A stretch of DNA of 64,000 bases from Ruminococcus sp. (lineage in GTDB: Bacteria; Bacillota; Clostridia; Oscillospirales; Ruminococcaceae), in NCBI RefSeq assembly GCF_017464355.1, contig NZ_JAFUAG010000004.1, forward strand, positions 1 to 64,000. The letters run 5' to 3'. The notes beneath the pieces are model-generated. The model made no database searches. It was given only the letters and a program-made list of their open reading frames with translations, and was not told the origin of the DNA. Positions 23,621 to 32,580 of the stretch are shown here, one piece after another. Position 1 is the first letter of the stretch. Each line of letters starts with the position of its first letter. The position numbers and the translations under genes are program-made.

Positions 23621-24772
23621 TCAAAGATCATTACAAAAATAGTTTTCTATGACTTCCCTTTCAGCGGTAAGGCTGCCCTGTATCATCTGGTCGGAGCCGC
23701 CGCCCTTTCCGCCAAGGGTTGTGTTCAATTGTTTAGCCAAGCTTCGCAGCGGAAGTGTCTGCGAGGCGATGATGTAGCTGTGACCGCTGCTGTTCTCACA
23801 GAAGACGCCGACAGCTTTATTGGTATGCTTAACAGCCTCGTTGGCAATGCTGCGCATGGTGTCGGCACTCAGGCCTGAGGTGAATATGCAGAAGCTTTCG
23901 TCGGTATGGTCTTCAAGGGAAGATATGATATCCTCCGCTTTACGGCGCTCGATATCGGCAAGCTGTCTTTTCAGTAAGATATTTTCGCTCAGCAGACGTT
24001 CTGTCTGTTCGGCTATCTTCTCGGGCTTAGCGGAAAGCAGCTTTGATATAGCATACGTACTTTCAAGGCGCTGCCTGAAAAGGTCAAGCGCATCAAGCCC
24101 GCAGAGGATATGAAGCCTGGTGCCGCCTTTATAATTCTCACTTGATATGACCTTGATAATGCCAATCTTCCCCGTTGAGCTGACATGAGGTGCGCAGCAG
24201 GCGCAGCTGTCTATGCCCTCTATGGTGACTATCCTGACATTCTCAGTCATTTCCAGCTTGCTTCTGTATTCAAGCTTTTCAAGTGCAGCGCTGTCGGGGT
24301 AGGATATGGTTATTGGTACATCACGGGCAATGGCCTCGTTGGCAGCCTGCTCACAATACAGCAGGTCTTTGGCGGAAATAACACCGTTCAGGTCAAGGGT
24401 GACTTCTCTGCTGCCAAGGTGGAAGCCTATGTTATCATAGCCAAGTTTTGCGTGTATAAAGCCCATGAGCAGGTGCTCACCCGAATGGTTCTGCATTTTG
24501 CGGAGCCTTTGGTCTTTGTCGATACGGCCGCATACAGCTTCACCGACTTCCAGGGGCTTGTCGCATTTGTGTACTACCTCGCCGCCGATCTCAACGGTAT
24601 CCATTACACAGACATCACAAAGCTTTCCCGTATCCCCTGTCTGGCCGCCGCCCTCGGGAAAGAAAGCCGTTCTGTCCAGAACAATATCATAGAATTTGCC
24701 GTTTTCTGTGCATGAAACGACTGTGCCTACAAAGGTAAGCAGTTCGCCGTCATCAAATAGTTTTTCGGTCAT
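23621..24772 (-). CDS. Alanyl-tRNA editing protein, long AlaX type
   Basis: Free-standing editing protein that hydrolyses mischarged Ser- or Gly-tRNA(Ala). The 383 residues comprise an N-terminal AlaRS-like barrel (DRTAFFPEGGGQTGDTG), the editing core with zinc ligands His96 and His100 (NHSGEHLLMG) and Cys192/His196 (CCAPH), a coiled middle (residues 250-290) and a C-terminal DHHA1 domain with LGGKGGGSDQMIQGS. All editing ligands are present. Start has AAGGAG upstream. Probably co-transcribed with the esterase gene, with no obvious functional link. Confidence 0.92.
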   Translation of the reverse strand: MTEKLFDDGELLTFVGTVVSCTENGKFYDIVLDRTAFFPEGGGQTGDTGKLCDVCVMDTVEIGGEVVHKCDKPLEVGEAVCGRIDKDQRLRKMQNHSGEHLLMGFIHAKLGYDNIGFHLGSREVTLDLNGVISAKDLLYCEQAANEAIARDVPITISYPDSAALEKLEYRSKLEMTENVRIVTIEGIDSCACCAPHVSSTGKIGIIKVISSENYKGGTRLHILCGLDALDLFRQRLESTYAISKLLSAKPEKIAEQTERLLSENILLKRQLADIERRKAEDIISSLEDHTDESFCIFTSGLSADTMRSIANEAVKHTNKAVGVFCENSSGHSYIIASQTLPLRSLAKQLNTTLGGKGGGSDQMIQGSLTAEREVIENYFCNDL

Positions 24773-24910
24773 GATATCTCCTTCAAACTTATCCCGTTAT
24801 GGTTTCGTATTTCTTTATCATCGGAAATACACATCAAATCGGGGCTCAAACTTTACGTCAATTATAACATAAATCATTCAATTAATAAATATAAAAATAT
24901 GAACTTTGCC

Positions 24911-25216
24911 TTACTGCTTGGCTGAATTCATGGTTATGACAGAATCGGGGAAATTCTCCTCGGCAAATTTTCGCATGAGTTTTTTGCCCTCGGGGTGGTC
25001 GCTGTGGATATTGATGTGAGCAGGCTTTTTGCCGTTATTTTTTATCCATATAAGTATATCTAGCCCTGTGTGACCGTCACCGAGGTCGTAATCAAGGCTG
25101 ACAAAGCTGAAATCTCCGAATAGTCTGTAGTACATAAGGCAGTCATCGTAGCTGCGAACGCACTCATATCCTGCGGGCAGGGGGCGGGCATCATCGGCAA
25201 AGAGTTTAAGTTCCAT
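24911..25216 (-). CDS. cREC family receiver-like protein
   Basis: A 101-residue single-domain protein matching the cyclic-phosphate-processing receiver (cREC) type: MELKLFADDARPLPAGYECVRS at the start, FSFVSLDYDLGDGHTGLDIL with the acidic pocket, and INIHSDHPEGKKLM. These resemble response-regulator receivers but are proposed to bind or process cyclic nucleotides, and often belong to conflict systems (family knowledge). ATG 25216 is chosen since TGGAGGTC lies just upstream; an earlier in-frame start 13 codons up has none. No partner gene with a toxin or CBASS signature is adjacent. Confidence 0.7.
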   Translation of the reverse strand: MELKLFADDARPLPAGYECVRSYDDCLMYYRLFGDFSFVSLDYDLGDGHTGLDILIWIKNNGKKPAHINIHSDHPEGKKLMRKFAEENFPDSVITMNSAKQ

Positions 25217-25400
25217 AATATGACCTCCATAACTGTGCATACTATTCTTATTCAAACGTTTTTCGGGATAATTATTTTAGCACAATACAGCTGTGTTGTC
25301 AATAGAGCTGTCCTTTCCATAAAAGACTTTTGCATATATAAGCAATATTATAACTGTTAATATTGTAAAATAATATTGGTGAAATTTATATAAAAATCTA

Positions 25401-25475
25401 TTGACATTAACAAATAAATTTGATATAATGTTATATAGGATTAGGAAATAACGTAAGCAGGTGTTTTATCCTGCT
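25401..25475 (+). promoter_or_regulatory. Promoter and leader hairpin of the DHH gene
   Basis: TTGACA (25401-25406) and TATAAT (25424-25429) with a 17-base spacer. The leader contains AGCAGG (25456-25461) pairing with CCTGCT (25470-25475). The gap back to 25217 is AT-rich and otherwise featureless. Confidence 0.7.
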
Positions 25476-25503
25476 AAATTCTATTTATATTATGGAGGCA
25501 GAC

Positions 25504-26436
25504 ATGAGAAGACTTGTTACAAGAAGTGACTTTGACGGCCTGGTTTGTGCGATGCTGCTCAAAGAGATAGGGATAATCGATGAGATCAAATTTGTTCACC
25601 CTAAAGATGTTCAGGACGGCAAGATAGAGCTTACCGAGAATGATATCACCACTAACCTGCCCTTTGACAAGAGAGTGGGTCTGGCTTTTGACCACCATGA
25701 AAGTGAGCTGAAAAGAAACAAGCTGGAGGATTACCTCGGCAAGTACATAATCGACGGCGAGGCCAAGTCTGCTGCGAGAGTTGTATATGACTACTACGGC
25801 GGTGAACTGGTCTTCCATGGTGTGTCTGATGAGATAATGGAGGCTGTTGACAAGGGCGACAGCGCTGATTTCACTGAGGACGAGATCCTTCACCCCAGCG
25901 GCTGGGTGCTGATGAACTTCATTATGGACGCAAGAACGGGTCTGGGCAGGTTCCACGATTTCCGTATCTCTAACTATGAGCTTATGATGAAGCTCATAGA
26001 TTTCTGTGTTGATCATTCTATCGAAGATGTGCTGAAGCTGCCTGATGTTAAGGAGCGTGTTGATCTCTATTTTGAGCAGCAGGATATGTTCAAGGAACAG
26101 CTCAAGCGTATCACCGAGATACATGATAAGGTAGCGGTCATCGACCTGAGAAAGGAAGATGTCATCTATGCGGGCAACAGATTTATGGTATATGCCATGT
26201 GGCCTGAGATAGAGCTTTCTGTTCATGTTGCCTGGGGATTTAAAAAGCAGAACACAGCTGTTATGATAGGCAAGTCTATCATCAACAGAAGCTCCAAGTT
26301 CGATATCGGTCAGCTGTGTCTGTCTTACGGCGGCGGCGGCCATGCCAATGCAGGCACCTGCCAGCTGGACAACGACAAGATAGACGGCGAACTGCCTGCT
26401 ATCATTGATAAGCTGAACGGGAAGATACCTGTTTAA
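25504..26436 (+). CDS. DHH-family phosphoesterase
   Basis: A 310-residue DHH/DHHA1 protein, cytosolic metal-dependent phosphoesterase. Metal motifs: RSDFDG (Asp9, Asp11), DHHES at residues 63-67, ADFTEDE region in the middle, and GGGGHANAGTCQL in the DHHA1 domain. The family includes nano-RNases, c-di-AMP phosphodiesterases and exopolyphosphatases; this member lacks extra domains and its substrate cannot be named. ATG 25504 is preferred because GGAGG lies six bases upstream, inside the ORF that formally begins at 25492. Monocistronic, with its own promoter and terminator. Confidence 0.88.
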   Translation: MRRLVTRSDFDGLVCAMLLKEIGIIDEIKFVHPKDVQDGKIELTENDITTNLPFDKRVGLAFDHHESELKRNKLEDYLGKYIIDGEAKSAARVVYDYYGGELVFHGVSDEIMEAVDKGDSADFTEDEILHPSGWVLMNFIMDARTGLGRFHDFRISNYELMMKLIDFCVDHSIEDVLKLPDVKERVDLYFEQQDMFKEQLKRITEIHDKVAVIDLRKEDVIYAGNRFMVYAMWPEIELSVHVAWGFKKQNTAVMIGKSIINRSSKFDIGQLCLSYGGGGHANAGTCQLDNDKIDGELPAIIDKLNGKIPV

Positions 26437-26449
26437 GTAGTTATAGTTT

Positions 26450-26482
26450 AAGCCGAGGAACAAGCTGTTCCTCGGCTTTTTG
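26450..26482. terminator. Bidirectional terminator, DHH / thioesterase genes
   Basis: Exact 13-bp stem AAGCCGAGGAACA / TGTTCCTCGGCTT with a three-base loop and a U-run, between convergent genes. Confidence 0.9.
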
Positions 26483-26487
26483 TCTTA

Positions 26488-26976
26488 TCAGTACCCCTCG
26501 GTCTTGCGCTGCTTGCGGATAGCGATACGTTTCTGGGCGCCCTCGTATTCTGCCAGTTCTGATATGCCCTCGGGCTTGATACCGTATTCTATGGGCTTGG
26601 GTCTGCCCTCGTCATCAACATGAACACAAGTAAGATAAGCGTGGTTTATGGCGCGCCGCAGACCTGTGGACTTTTCTTCTACATAGGTATCGACACGGAC
26701 CTCCATGGAAGTTCTGCCTACATAAGTCACCTTGGCGATAAGAACGACTATATCGTTTATGAAAGCGCCGTGCTTGAATTTCAGGCTGTCTACCATGAGG
26801 GTGACAGCATTTCCGCCGCAGTGGCGCATGGCTGCAACGCCTGCGGCCTCGTCGATCCATTCCATTAGTCTTCCGCCGAAAAGACGGTTCTGGCCGTTGA
26901 TATCGCGGTACTGGATAAGCTTGGTTATCTCTGTTACAGAGTCAGTACTGCGCTTATCTCCTTTTGGGTATTGCAT
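26488..26976 (-). CDS. Hotdog-fold acyl-CoA thioesterase (YciA-like)
   Basis: A 162-residue hotdog protein of the acyl-CoA hydrolase family: NRLFGGRLMEWIDEAAGVAAMRHCGG (helix with the catalytic Asp/Glu region), SLKFKHGAFINDIVVLIAKVTYVGRTSMEV and the basic C-terminus. It hydrolyses acyl-CoA thioesters, chain-length unknown. Single copy of the domain, as usual in bacteria. A nucleotidyltransferase gene lies 14 bases upstream, likely the same transcript. Confidence 0.9.
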   Translation of the reverse strand: MQYPKGDKRSTDSVTEITKLIQYRDINGQNRLFGGRLMEWIDEAAGVAAMRHCGGNAVTLMVDSLKFKHGAFINDIVVLIAKVTYVGRTSMEVRVDTYVEEKSTGLRRAINHAYLTCVHVDDEGRPKPIEYGIKPEGISELAEYEGAQKRIAIRKQRKTEGY

Positions 26977-26990
26977 TTTGTTTCCTCCCT

Positions 26991-28172
26991 CTATTTCAAT
27001 AGCGAACTGAGATAGCTTAAGTGGATATCCCTCAGCAGTCCCTTTACCTTTACCATATCGGGTCTATCGGGAAGCTTGCTGTTCTCATAAGCCTTTAGCA
27101 TACGCTTGTCAAAGTCAGCTGCCATATCAAAGAACTTGCTGTTAAGGCTGTTCTGCTCTTCATTGAAGAATTCTCCCGTTTTTATGCTCATGAGCAGGTC
27201 ATGCTCTTTTTCACGGTAGGTCACTATCTCGCCGCGTGAAAGTATATCCTCCCCCATAAGATAAAGCCTTATCAGGTGCATGGCGTGCTTGTTGAGGTGA
27301 TAAACGTCTTTTTTATGGTTGCGATGACCGAGGTGCTTGTTGAATTCTTTTATGCCCGAGGTTATCTCATTGGTGACAACGTTGAATTCGTTGGCAGGGA
27401 TATTATCAAGTTCAAGGGTGAACCTCAATTGAACATCTCTGTCCGGGATGGGCTTGCCATTTACGGTTATCTCGCTGATATCCTCGTTGAAAAGTACTCC
27501 GACGTCATAGGCCTCAACGGGCTTGCCGTTGACAGTAATGGTTTCGCCTTTGCTGTCGGTAATGTACATTTTAAGGTTTTCGCGGCGATAGTTCGGGCAT
27601 ACCTCAGACAGGTGGCTTTGTATGCGCTCGATAGAGTCAGCAAGGCTTATGCATTTGAAGACATTTGAACCGTTGTCCTTGCCGATAGCATTTTTCAGCC
27701 GCTGGAACTGTCCTCTGGCATAACCTGCAAAGGAACTGTAGGCAAACTTGCTCAGGAAGACTTCCCTGTTATCCAGCAGCAGCCTTCCGTACTTGTTCAC
27801 CATGGTATAATGCTCAGGTCTGCAGCCCAGTATCTCAATGGTGTTGGGGTTGCATTTGTACAGCAGGCCAAATATCTTGCTGAGAACGTACAGGCTGGTG
27901 TCGGTTTCGCGGTCGATATACTGTTCAAAGCCGTAGTTGCCATATATGAGATGTTCGTCCTGCTGCGCATTTTCCTGTCTGGCCAGATCGGGGCTAAGCA
28001 GGTCATCGGGGTCGGGCATTATAATGCCCCTGATATCTATGTCCGATTCGGGAGTATTCAGCCCATAGGAGATGCTGCCGCCAAAGGTAAGCAGGGCTAT
28101 CCTGTCCTCGAGTCTGGGATCTGTGCGGAGAAAGTCGTATCCCGCCGACGAGATCACTTCGTTTATATCCAT
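26991..28172 (-). CDS. Nucleotidyltransferase-superfamily protein (YcgL-like)
   Basis: A 393-residue protein of the predicted DNA-polymerase-beta-like nucleotidyltransferase family (COG3541-like). The signature GGSISYGLNTPESDIDIRG contains the G-S plus D-x-D metal site. A long helical region with HRNHKKDVYHLNKHAMHLIRLYLMGED follows, like the second domain of such proteins. Between residues about 205 and 255 two similar units (ITVNGKPVEAYD / ITVNGKPIPDRD) suggest an inserted hairpin. Substrate unknown. ATG 28172 has AAAGGG upstream and is preferred to an ATG eight codons earlier. It lies between the debranching enzyme gene and the thioesterase gene on the same strand. Confidence 0.8.
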   Translation of the reverse strand: MDINEVISSAGYDFLRTDPRLEDRIALLTFGGSISYGLNTPESDIDIRGIIMPDPDDLLSPDLARQENAQQDEHLIYGNYGFEQYIDRETDTSLYVLSKIFGLLYKCNPNTIEILGCRPEHYTMVNKYGRLLLDNREVFLSKFAYSSFAGYARGQFQRLKNAIGKDNGSNVFKCISLADSIERIQSHLSEVCPNYRRENLKMYITDSKGETITVNGKPVEAYDVGVLFNEDISEITVNGKPIPDRDVQLRFTLELDNIPANEFNVVTNEITSGIKEFNKHLGHRNHKKDVYHLNKHAMHLIRLYLMGEDILSRGEIVTYREKEHDLLMSIKTGEFFNEEQNSLNSKFFDMAADFDKRMLKAYENSKLPDRPDMVKVKGLLRDIHLSYLSSLLK

Positions 28173-28220
28173 ATTATTCCCTTTCCAAGAGATCATTTCT
28201 ATACAGGCAGCAGAAATGGA

Positions 28221-30302
28221 CTACTTTTTTACCGCCGATACTACGATGACACTGCGTGGTCTCAGGGTGTATTTATTTCCGCTGCGGTAGATGAGTTTAT
28301 TGAAATCGGTGCCTTTTTTGTAAAGCGGATAGGTGTAGAAATCCACATTCCAGTCATAGCCCTGAGGAAGCTGAGGCAGCTCAACGGGACATTCTTCCCA
28401 GTAAGAGTTGATGCCGATGAAAACAGCATCATCATTGCCCTTGCTGTCCTTGCCTGCAAACATTACACCGATGACATGGTCGTGGTCATTGAACTGGCTG
28501 TTCCAGGCATAAGAATTATGTATGCTAATATCGGGGAAACCAAAGTCCGAAGGCTCGGTGGCATGACGGATAACATCGTGGGTCTTGCGGTATGCTATCA
28601 TATCACGGACAAAATCGTGTATCTCGCGGTATTTTTTAAGCCTTGTCCAATCAAGCCACGAGACCTCATTATCCTGACAGTAGGCATTGTTATTGCCGAA
28701 CTGTGTGTTGCAGAATTCATCACCCGCATAGAACATTACAGCTCCCCTGCTGCATAGCAGTGCTGAGAACGCGTTCTTTATCATGCGCATACGCAGACCG
28801 TTGATCTCGGGGTCATCTGTTTCACCCTCTGCGCCGCAGTTCCAGCTGGTAACGCTGTTGTCACCGTCAGTGTTGTTCCAGCCGTTAGCTTCGTTGTGCT
28901 TGACATTATAGGAATAGAGGTCGTACATAGTAAAGCCGTCGTGGCAGGTGAGGAAATTCACCGAGGCGTTGTGATGGCGCTCAGGTGGGTAAAGGTCAGC
29001 TGAACCTGTGATACGCTGTACCGCAGCCCATGCCATGCCGTTATCACCTTTCAGGAAACAGCGCAGGTCATCACGGAAACGTCCGTTCCATTCCGCCCAC
29101 CTGTTCCAGCTGGGGAAACTTCCCACCTGGTATAATCCACCTGCGTCCCAGGCTTCGGCTATAAGCTTTACCCCGCTGAGTATGGGGTCGTAGGCTATGG
29201 TCTTCAGCAGGGGCGGATTTTCCATGGGAGTGCCGTCTTCACTTCTGCCCAGAATGGAGGCCAGGTCAAAACGGAAACCGTCAACGCGGTATTCAATTAC
29301 CCAGTAGCGCAGGCAGTCCATGATAAACTGCTGTACAACGGGGTGGTTGCAGTTCATGGTATTTCCGCAGCCGCTGAAATTGACATACTTTCCGTCAGGG
29401 GTAAGCATATAGTAAACGCTGTTGTCAAGTCCCTTGAAAGAGAAAACAGTGCCGTCTTCATTGCCCTCGGAGGTGTGGTTGAATACCACATCAAGAAAGA
29501 CCTGTATGCCGTTCTCGTTGCAGGTGCGTATCAGATATTTCAGCTCATCGCCCTCGTGGTTGTATTCTATGCTTGAGGAATAGCTGGTATTAGGGGCAAA
29601 GAAACAGGTGGTGTTGTAGCCCCAGTAGTTCATCAGCAGGTTGCCCTCGTGGTGGCGCTCTTCGTAAAGCTCATCGAACTCAAAAACGGGCATGAGCTCG
29701 ATAGCATTTACACCAAGCTTTTTAAGATAGGGTATCTTTTCGATGACACCGTCAAAGGTACCGGGGTGTTTTACCCCCGAAGTCAGGCTGTTGGTAAAGC
29801 CCCTGACATGAAGTTCGTATATCACCAGGTCGCTGAAAGGGATATTACGTTTGACGAAGGTGCCCCAATCGAATTTATCTGTAGTTATCCTGCCGTGGTA
29901 GCAGTCAGCAGCACCTGACTTTTTACCCCAGACGCTTTGCCCTGTGACGGCTCTGGCATAGGGGTCAAGGATATTCGTCTTGTTATCGAAAAGATGGCCT
30001 TTTTCAGGAGCATATTCCCCCGAAAAACGGTAGCAGTATTCAATCTCGTAGATATCCAGCCCGTATATCATTATAGACCAGGTATCGCCTATGCGGTAGC
30101 TGTCGGGTATAGGCACAATGGCGAAAGGTTCGGTCTCGCCGCGCTTGAACAGCACTACAGAACAGCCCGTTGCATTGGCTGAATGTATGGTGAAGTTCAC
30201 AGCTTTCAGCATGGCCGAAGCGCCGTTCAGTGTATAGATACCCGGTCTGCACTCAAATCCTGCAATAATATCGGTAGCTTTGTAGGTCGAAGAATTTTTC
30301 AT
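28221..30302 (-). CDS. glgX: Glycogen debranching enzyme / isoamylase-type GH13
   Basis: A 693-residue GH13 enzyme of the GlgX/TreX-type, hydrolysing alpha-1,6 branches in glycogen. An N-terminal CBM48-like domain (residues 15-120) is followed by the catalytic barrel: DVVFNHTSEG, DGFRFDLASILG with the nucleophile Asp, LIAEAWDAGG with the acid/base Glu, and FLTCHDGFTMYDLYSYN with the third acid. GDEFCNTQFGNNNAYCQDNEVSWLDW is typical of the debranching subgroup. No signal peptide, so cytosolic. No other glycogen genes are adjacent. Symbol used by family likeness. Confidence 0.9.
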   Translation of the reverse strand: MKNSSTYKATDIIAGFECRPGIYTLNGASAMLKAVNFTIHSANATGCSVVLFKRGETEPFAIVPIPDSYRIGDTWSIMIYGLDIYEIEYCYRFSGEYAPEKGHLFDNKTNILDPYARAVTGQSVWGKKSGAADCYHGRITTDKFDWGTFVKRNIPFSDLVIYELHVRGFTNSLTSGVKHPGTFDGVIEKIPYLKKLGVNAIELMPVFEFDELYEERHHEGNLLMNYWGYNTTCFFAPNTSYSSSIEYNHEGDELKYLIRTCNENGIQVFLDVVFNHTSEGNEDGTVFSFKGLDNSVYYMLTPDGKYVNFSGCGNTMNCNHPVVQQFIMDCLRYWVIEYRVDGFRFDLASILGRSEDGTPMENPPLLKTIAYDPILSGVKLIAEAWDAGGLYQVGSFPSWNRWAEWNGRFRDDLRCFLKGDNGMAWAAVQRITGSADLYPPERHHNASVNFLTCHDGFTMYDLYSYNVKHNEANGWNNTDGDNSVTSWNCGAEGETDDPEINGLRMRMIKNAFSALLCSRGAVMFYAGDEFCNTQFGNNNAYCQDNEVSWLDWTRLKKYREIHDFVRDMIAYRKTHDVIRHATEPSDFGFPDISIHNSYAWNSQFNDHDHVIGVMFAGKDSKGNDDAVFIGINSYWEECPVELPQLPQGYDWNVDFYTYPLYKKGTDFNKLIYRSGNKYTLRPRSVIVVSAVKK

Positions 30303-30423
30303 AATATCACAGCCTTATAAAATTAGTTCAGGGAAACATCCGTATTATTAATTATATACTATTTTAGGCTGTATTTCAATTGAATTATTGTATAAAAATC
30401 AAGTGCTAAATTTGTTCATGCGG

Positions 30424-31233
30424 TCATTTTTGCAGGATATCACGGAAAACTTCGTAGTTCTTTGGATTTTTAGGTGTGCAGTAAACCGCAAATTCAATGG
30501 TTCGGAAGAAGCCTGCATATTTTTCGCACAACTGCTTCATGACCTTTGCAACGACCTCAGGGGGATTCCTGAAAGCGCCGCAGCCGAAAGCACCCAGGAT
30601 AAGAACCTCAGCACCCTCTTTCACTGATGTCAGGAAAACTCTTTCAAGGCGCTGCAGCTGTATTTTTTCGAGAACGTCATCTGTTACCTTTGTGTAAGCG
30701 CCGAGGTTCGGGGAGGCGCAGGTGATGACATCGACATTGAACCACTCTTCTCTGCTGCGCAGTTCAGGTACAGAGGTATCTGTTTTCAGGCAGATGATAT
30801 TTGGGGTGAATATGAGGTCATCGTTGTAAAGCGTATCATGGAACATCGTTCTGTGAGGCAGGTAGAAGCCGTTCATGACTTCATCTGAGGCCAGACAGGG
30901 ATAAAGGGTGGTTATGCGGCAGATGCATTCTTCCTGGGCACGGGCGCCTCTTACTACTCCCCCGCCGGGATTTTTAGAGGACGCAAAGTTCAGCACACAT
31001 ACCTTGCTGTCCTTGTACTGTTCTGCTGCTTCAATGGTGCGCTTTGTCGAAACGATGATATTTGCAGGAGTGCTTTCGGGCTGTCGGGTCAGAGAAATGC
31101 TTTCTGCGGCTTTCAGGATATACTGATCTTTCAGAGAGCTTTCCAGCGCAGACTTAAGATGATCGTCCTTACGGCAGAGCGCCATGGTATCCTCAAAGAC
31201 CTGCACAAGTTTTGCTTTATCGGAATTATTCAT
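30424..31233 (-). CDS. PARG-like macrodomain protein (TIGR02452/DUF2263 type)
   Basis: A 269-residue protein of the bacterial-type poly(ADP-ribose) glycohydrolase family. The catalytic signature GGG-x7-QEE is complete: GGG at residues 90-92 and QEE at 100-102 (NPGGGVVRGARAQEE). CASPNLGAY and LILGAFGCGAFRNPPEVVA form the rest of the ADP-ribose pocket. It should remove poly- or mono-ADP-ribose or a related nucleotide modification; the natural target in bacteria is unclear. ATG with GAGGTG upstream. The pentapeptide-repeat gene starts the operon, nine bases before it. Confidence 0.88.
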   Translation of the reverse strand: MNNSDKAKLVQVFEDTMALCRKDDHLKSALESSLKDQYILKAAESISLTRQPESTPANIIVSTKRTIEAAEQYKDSKVCVLNFASSKNPGGGVVRGARAQEECICRITTLYPCLASDEVMNGFYLPHRTMFHDTLYNDDLIFTPNIICLKTDTSVPELRSREEWFNVDVITCASPNLGAYTKVTDDVLEKIQLQRLERVFLTSVKEGAEVLILGAFGCGAFRNPPEVVAKVMKQLCEKYAGFFRTIEFAVYCTPKNPKNYEVFRDILQK

Positions 31234-31242
31234 ATAAACACC

Positions 31243-31845
31243 TCATTTTACGATCAGGCCCATAAGTTTTGCAAGCTCGGCTGCCTGATAATATGAAACC
31301 GTTACCCCTCGGAGTTCTGTAAGTTCACGGGAGATAACTATGCCTGTTATATCACAATCTGAAAGGTCGGTGCCACGGATATTGGCTCTGTAGAACTCAG
31401 CGCCTATAAGCTTGACATCTTTGAGTGCCGATTTTTTGAAAGTGCTCTGTGAAAAAACAGCAGAAGAAAAATCGCTGTCTGTTATGGAAGAATTATCGAG
31501 GGTACACTCATTCAGCAGTGCATAGGTGAAGACTGAACTTTTGAAAACCGACTGCTTTATGGTAGCGCGGTTGAAGTCAGCGCCGTTGGCTTTGCAGCCG
31601 ATGAACTCGCATTCCTTAAAATATCCGTCAACGAATTTGCAGTTTGAAAGGTCGCATTTTTCAAACTTACAGTTGTAAAAGCCGGACCTTTCTATATCAC
31701 AGTTTATAAAGCGGCAGCTCTTGAAAGTGACATTCTGAAAATCAAAGCCTGTGCATTCAGCCTCTGCGATGACTTCGTGGTCGTAGGTCTTATCTTTTAT
31801 ATCGTTATCCTGCTCTGCTGCAAGCTGCAGTTCCTCTGTAAACAT
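31243..31845 (-). CDS. Pentapeptide-repeat protein
   Basis: A 200-residue protein made largely of pentapeptide repeats from about residue 30 (FDFQNVTFKSCRFINCDIERSGF and so on, about 25 units with Phe or Leu at the centre and frequent Asn/Cys/Ser). These fold into a right-handed quadrilateral beta-helix. The C-terminal ITGIVISRELTELRGVTVSYYQAAELAKLMGLIV is the usual helical cap. Some members mimic DNA and protect gyrase; others have unknown roles. ATG 31845 with AAAGGA upstream is preferred over an upstream in-frame start. Co-transcribed with the PARG-like gene. Confidence 0.88.
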   Translation of the reverse strand: MFTEELQLAAEQDNDIKDKTYDHEVIAEAECTGFDFQNVTFKSCRFINCDIERSGFYNCKFEKCDLSNCKFVDGYFKECEFIGCKANGADFNRATIKQSVFKSSVFTYALLNECTLDNSSITDSDFSSAVFSQSTFKKSALKDVKLIGAEFYRANIRGTDLSDCDITGIVISRELTELRGVTVSYYQAAELAKLMGLIVK

Positions 31846-31984
31846 TTTATTATTTCCTTTCACAAAAATTGAAAATTGCGGTATGCTACAAGTCATTATA
31901 ACATATCGCACATATAAAATCAAGCAGTGGTATTATTGACAACAATGCACCTGATATGGTATACTTCAATGGGAGGTGTGAATT

Positions 31985-32548
31985 ATGCTGATATTATCGT
32001 CATTCGGGCTTGAAACCCCTTTGATGAGGGACAGATTTTCTGAACATATCACAAATAAAAACGGCACAATGCTTATTATCCCGCTGGCTTACGACAACAG
32101 CGGCGATGACGGTGCGTATTTCAAGGAAAAAGCAGTTGCTCTGGGGTTTTCAGAAGACAAGGTCTTTGCCTTTGATGAGCGAAAGCCTGAGGATATCCCC
32201 GATATTTTCTTTGACTACATCTATGTCCCCGGAGGCAACACTTTTGTGCTGCTGCATAACGTGAAGAAATTCGGGCTTGATAAGCTTATCAATGAAAATT
32301 ATGCCAGGGGCTGCGTTTACATTGGTGCCTCAGCCGGGGCTTATATTGCCTGCCCTGATATCGAGAATGTCAGCTTGTTCGACACCGATAAAAAGCATGA
32401 TGCCGACCACACTGCGCTGGGGCTTACAGACAAATATGTGCTTTGCCATTACGACCAGAGCAGGCGGGAGAAAAGCAAGATCTACCAGCAGAACATCGGA
32501 AATAAAGAGCTGCTGATACTGACAGATGAAGATATCATAGAGATATAA
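31985..32548 (+). CDS. Peptidase S51-family protein (aspartyl dipeptidase-like)
   Basis: A 187-residue class-I-glutamine-amidotransferase-fold hydrolase of the peptidase E/S51 family. YVPGGNTFVLL is the oxyanion motif and IGASAGAYIACPDI contains the nucleophile Ser117. CHYDQSRREKSK carries a possible His for the triad. It lies between divergent and convergent neighbours with its own GGGAGG ribosome site and a downstream terminator, so it is monocistronic. Exact substrate (Asp-X dipeptide or other) not determined. Confidence 0.83.
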   Translation: MLILSSFGLETPLMRDRFSEHITNKNGTMLIIPLAYDNSGDDGAYFKEKAVALGFSEDKVFAFDERKPEDIPDIFFDYIYVPGGNTFVLLHNVKKFGLDKLINENYARGCVYIGASAGAYIACPDIENVSLFDTDKKHDADHTALGLTDKYVLCHYDQSRREKSKIYQQNIGNKELLILTDEDIIEI

Positions 32549-32549
32549 A

Positions 32550-32577
32550 AAGCCGTCCCTCGGGACGGCTTTCGTTT
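32550..32577. terminator. Bidirectional terminator, S51 / SPFH genes
   Basis: Exact stem AAGCCGTCCC / GGGACGGCTT with a two-base loop (TC) and flanking A and T runs. Confidence 0.9.
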
Positions 32578-32580
32578 TTA

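Noticed and set aside
24911..25216. Part of a CBASS-like defence system because of the cREC domain
   Set aside because: Neighbours are AlaX and a DHH phosphoesterase with its own promoter; no cyclase or effector gene is adjacent.
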